NCBI GenBank assembly: GCA_002726515.1
Contig: PBTE01000149.1
Span: 1-45,085, forward strand
DNA length: 45,085 nt
Reading direction: 5' to 3'
DNA from: Planctomycetaceae bacterium
GTDB taxonomy: Bacteria > Planctomycetota > Planctomycetia > Pirellulales > Pirellulaceae
A program made the translations under genes and the position numbers. A model generated the notes under the pieces. That model did not search any database and was not told where the DNA came from. It saw nothing but the letters and a program-made list of their open reading frames with translations. Positions 44,368 through 45,085 of this stretch are shown here, in pieces (positions within the stretch are counted from its first letter, which is position 1; each line of letters starts with the position of its first letter).

Positions 44368-45085
44368 TCACGCAACTTCAATGCGTGCCCACCGGGTATG
44401 GCTGATACCATCTATCGTACCGAAAAAATAAGTGAGAAGGGTATCATCCTGCAAACAAATTCCATCAGGACGACCAAATCCTATCACCAGGTTCCGAGCG
44501 AGCGACGTATCCTGCCGGGGAAAACCAACGGTCGTTTCCTGGGCAGGATCAAACACGGTGATTTGATTCTCCGTATCGAAATTTGAAAGGTCTTCGGAGA
44601 TCGCCAGTTTAATTCCCTGACCTGGGTCCGTACGATCGTTGTACAATGCGGCAACCCGGCCGTCCGCCAAAGGTATGGGTGAGCATACCTGTCCCCGCAA
44701 GTTCGTAGCGACAGGTTTCGACCAGGTTTTTCCCCGGTCTTGTGAAACGGACCAGTGATTGTTTCGGTCTGTCTCATTTTCCAGATCCAAAACCCAGAAC
44801 ATCGTGTAAATTCTCTCGTCATCCAGGAGCGCGTTCCGTTGGTCCGCATAAAACAGTTTTTCTTCAGGATCGGCCGCCACCACGGTGAAATCGTCCCACG
44901 TCTGACCCTGGTCGCGCGAGAACACGGCGGCCGACATACAACTACCGTTCCCTGCGCCGCCCGTGATTTTCATACACTCTATCGGAAAGAGCCAGCAATC
45001 ATCGGCCAGCAGCATCACCCTTCCGGTTTGATGACAACTGATTTTCTTTCGGTCGACATCCGGACGAATGATGCGCGGTGACGAC
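44368..45085 (-). CDS. Second sialidase/BNR-repeat-like protein, N-terminus beyond window
   Basis: The frame runs from its stop at 44368 to the window edge without interruption. The visible 238 residues are the C-terminal part, and the true start is outside. Asp-box repeats are visible in 'FSRDQGQTWDDF' and 'VSQDRGKTWSKP', and blade sequences in 'CSPIPLADGRVAALYNDRT' and 'GFPRQDTSLARNLVIGFGRPDG'. Residues just upstream, 'RKKISCHQTGRVMLLADD', continue the same propeller pattern. It lies 158 bp from the start of the first BNR protein on the same strand, so a two-gene unit is possible. The two proteins differ in domain layout and are not a recent duplication as far as can be seen. Confidence 0.8.
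   Translation of the reverse strand, partial: SSPRIIRPDVDRKKISCHQTGRVMLLADDCWLFPIECMKITGGAGNGSCMSAAVFSRDQGQTWDDFTVVAADPEEKLFYADQRNALLDDERIYTMFWVLDLENETDRNNHWSVSQDRGKTWSKPVATNLRGQVCSPIPLADGRVAALYNDRTDPGQGIKLAISEDLSNFDTENQITVFDPAQETTVGFPRQDTSLARNLVIGFGRPDGICLQDDTLLTYFFGTIDGISHTRWARIEVA

Overview
The window reads as chromosomal DNA of a planctomycete, most likely Pirellulales-like. This is judged from protein families, not from a marker gene. The supporting signs are a DUF1549/DUF1553 protein followed by a DUF1501 protein, PQQ-like beta-propellers with the 'FRGP' N-terminal signature, a sugar-dehydrogenase/multi-CxxCH cytochrome fusion, a PmoA-type (DUF6807) protein, sialidase-like BNR proteins and many signal-peptide or Tat-leader proteins. 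No rRNA, tRNA, CRISPR array, transposase or phage gene was seen. Genes lie on both strands, mostly singly or in pairs, with 100-600 bp gaps.

Layout. 1-6.8 kb (minus strand): a truncated amidohydrolase, a CehA/McbA-like metallohydrolase, a large exported sugar dehydrogenase with three haem motifs, and a rhomboid protease. 7.2-12.8 kb: a SelA-fold PLP enzyme with a Tat leader (plus), a GH4 alpha-galactosidase-like enzyme (minus), and an overlapping pair made of a secreted PQQ-like propeller and a secreted protein of unknown function (minus). 13.4-20.6 kb: a tandem alpha/beta-hydrolase, a CtBP-like 2-hydroxyacid dehydrogenase, a dihydroorotate-dehydrogenase-like flavoprotein, a PmoA-type protein and a GNAT acetyltransferase. 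20.6-25.4 kb (minus): a second PQQ-like propeller with a TTG start, a ThDP-dependent acetolactate-synthase-like enzyme, and ATP-dependent PEP carboxykinase just upstream of it. 25.8-34.6 kb: a DUF1932 dehydrogenase, the DUF1549/1553-DUF1501 pair, a Tat-exported sugar-phosphate-isomerase-like protein, a UDP-sugar-epimerase-like SDR and an HpaI-type aldolase. 34.8-37 kb: a DNA methyltransferase carrying a C-terminal GIY-YIG-like domain, and a small membrane protein. 37.2-45 kb: a Tat-exported glycosidase-like protein, two unrecognised proteins, a small basic secreted protein behind a near-ideal sigma-54 promoter, and two sialidase-like proteins, the last cut by the window edge.

Taken together the genes suggest an organism that degrades complex organic matter outside the cytoplasm. 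It appears to export propeller, haem, glycosidase, esterase and sialidase proteins, and to process sugars and sugar acids inside the cell (GH4, epimerase, 2-hydroxyacid dehydrogenase, aldolase, PEP carboxykinase). The two items most worth following up are the methyltransferase/GIY-YIG fusion, whose nuclease domain appears to lack its metal-binding glutamate, and the sigma-54 promoter with an upstream inverted repeat in front of an unknown secreted protein.
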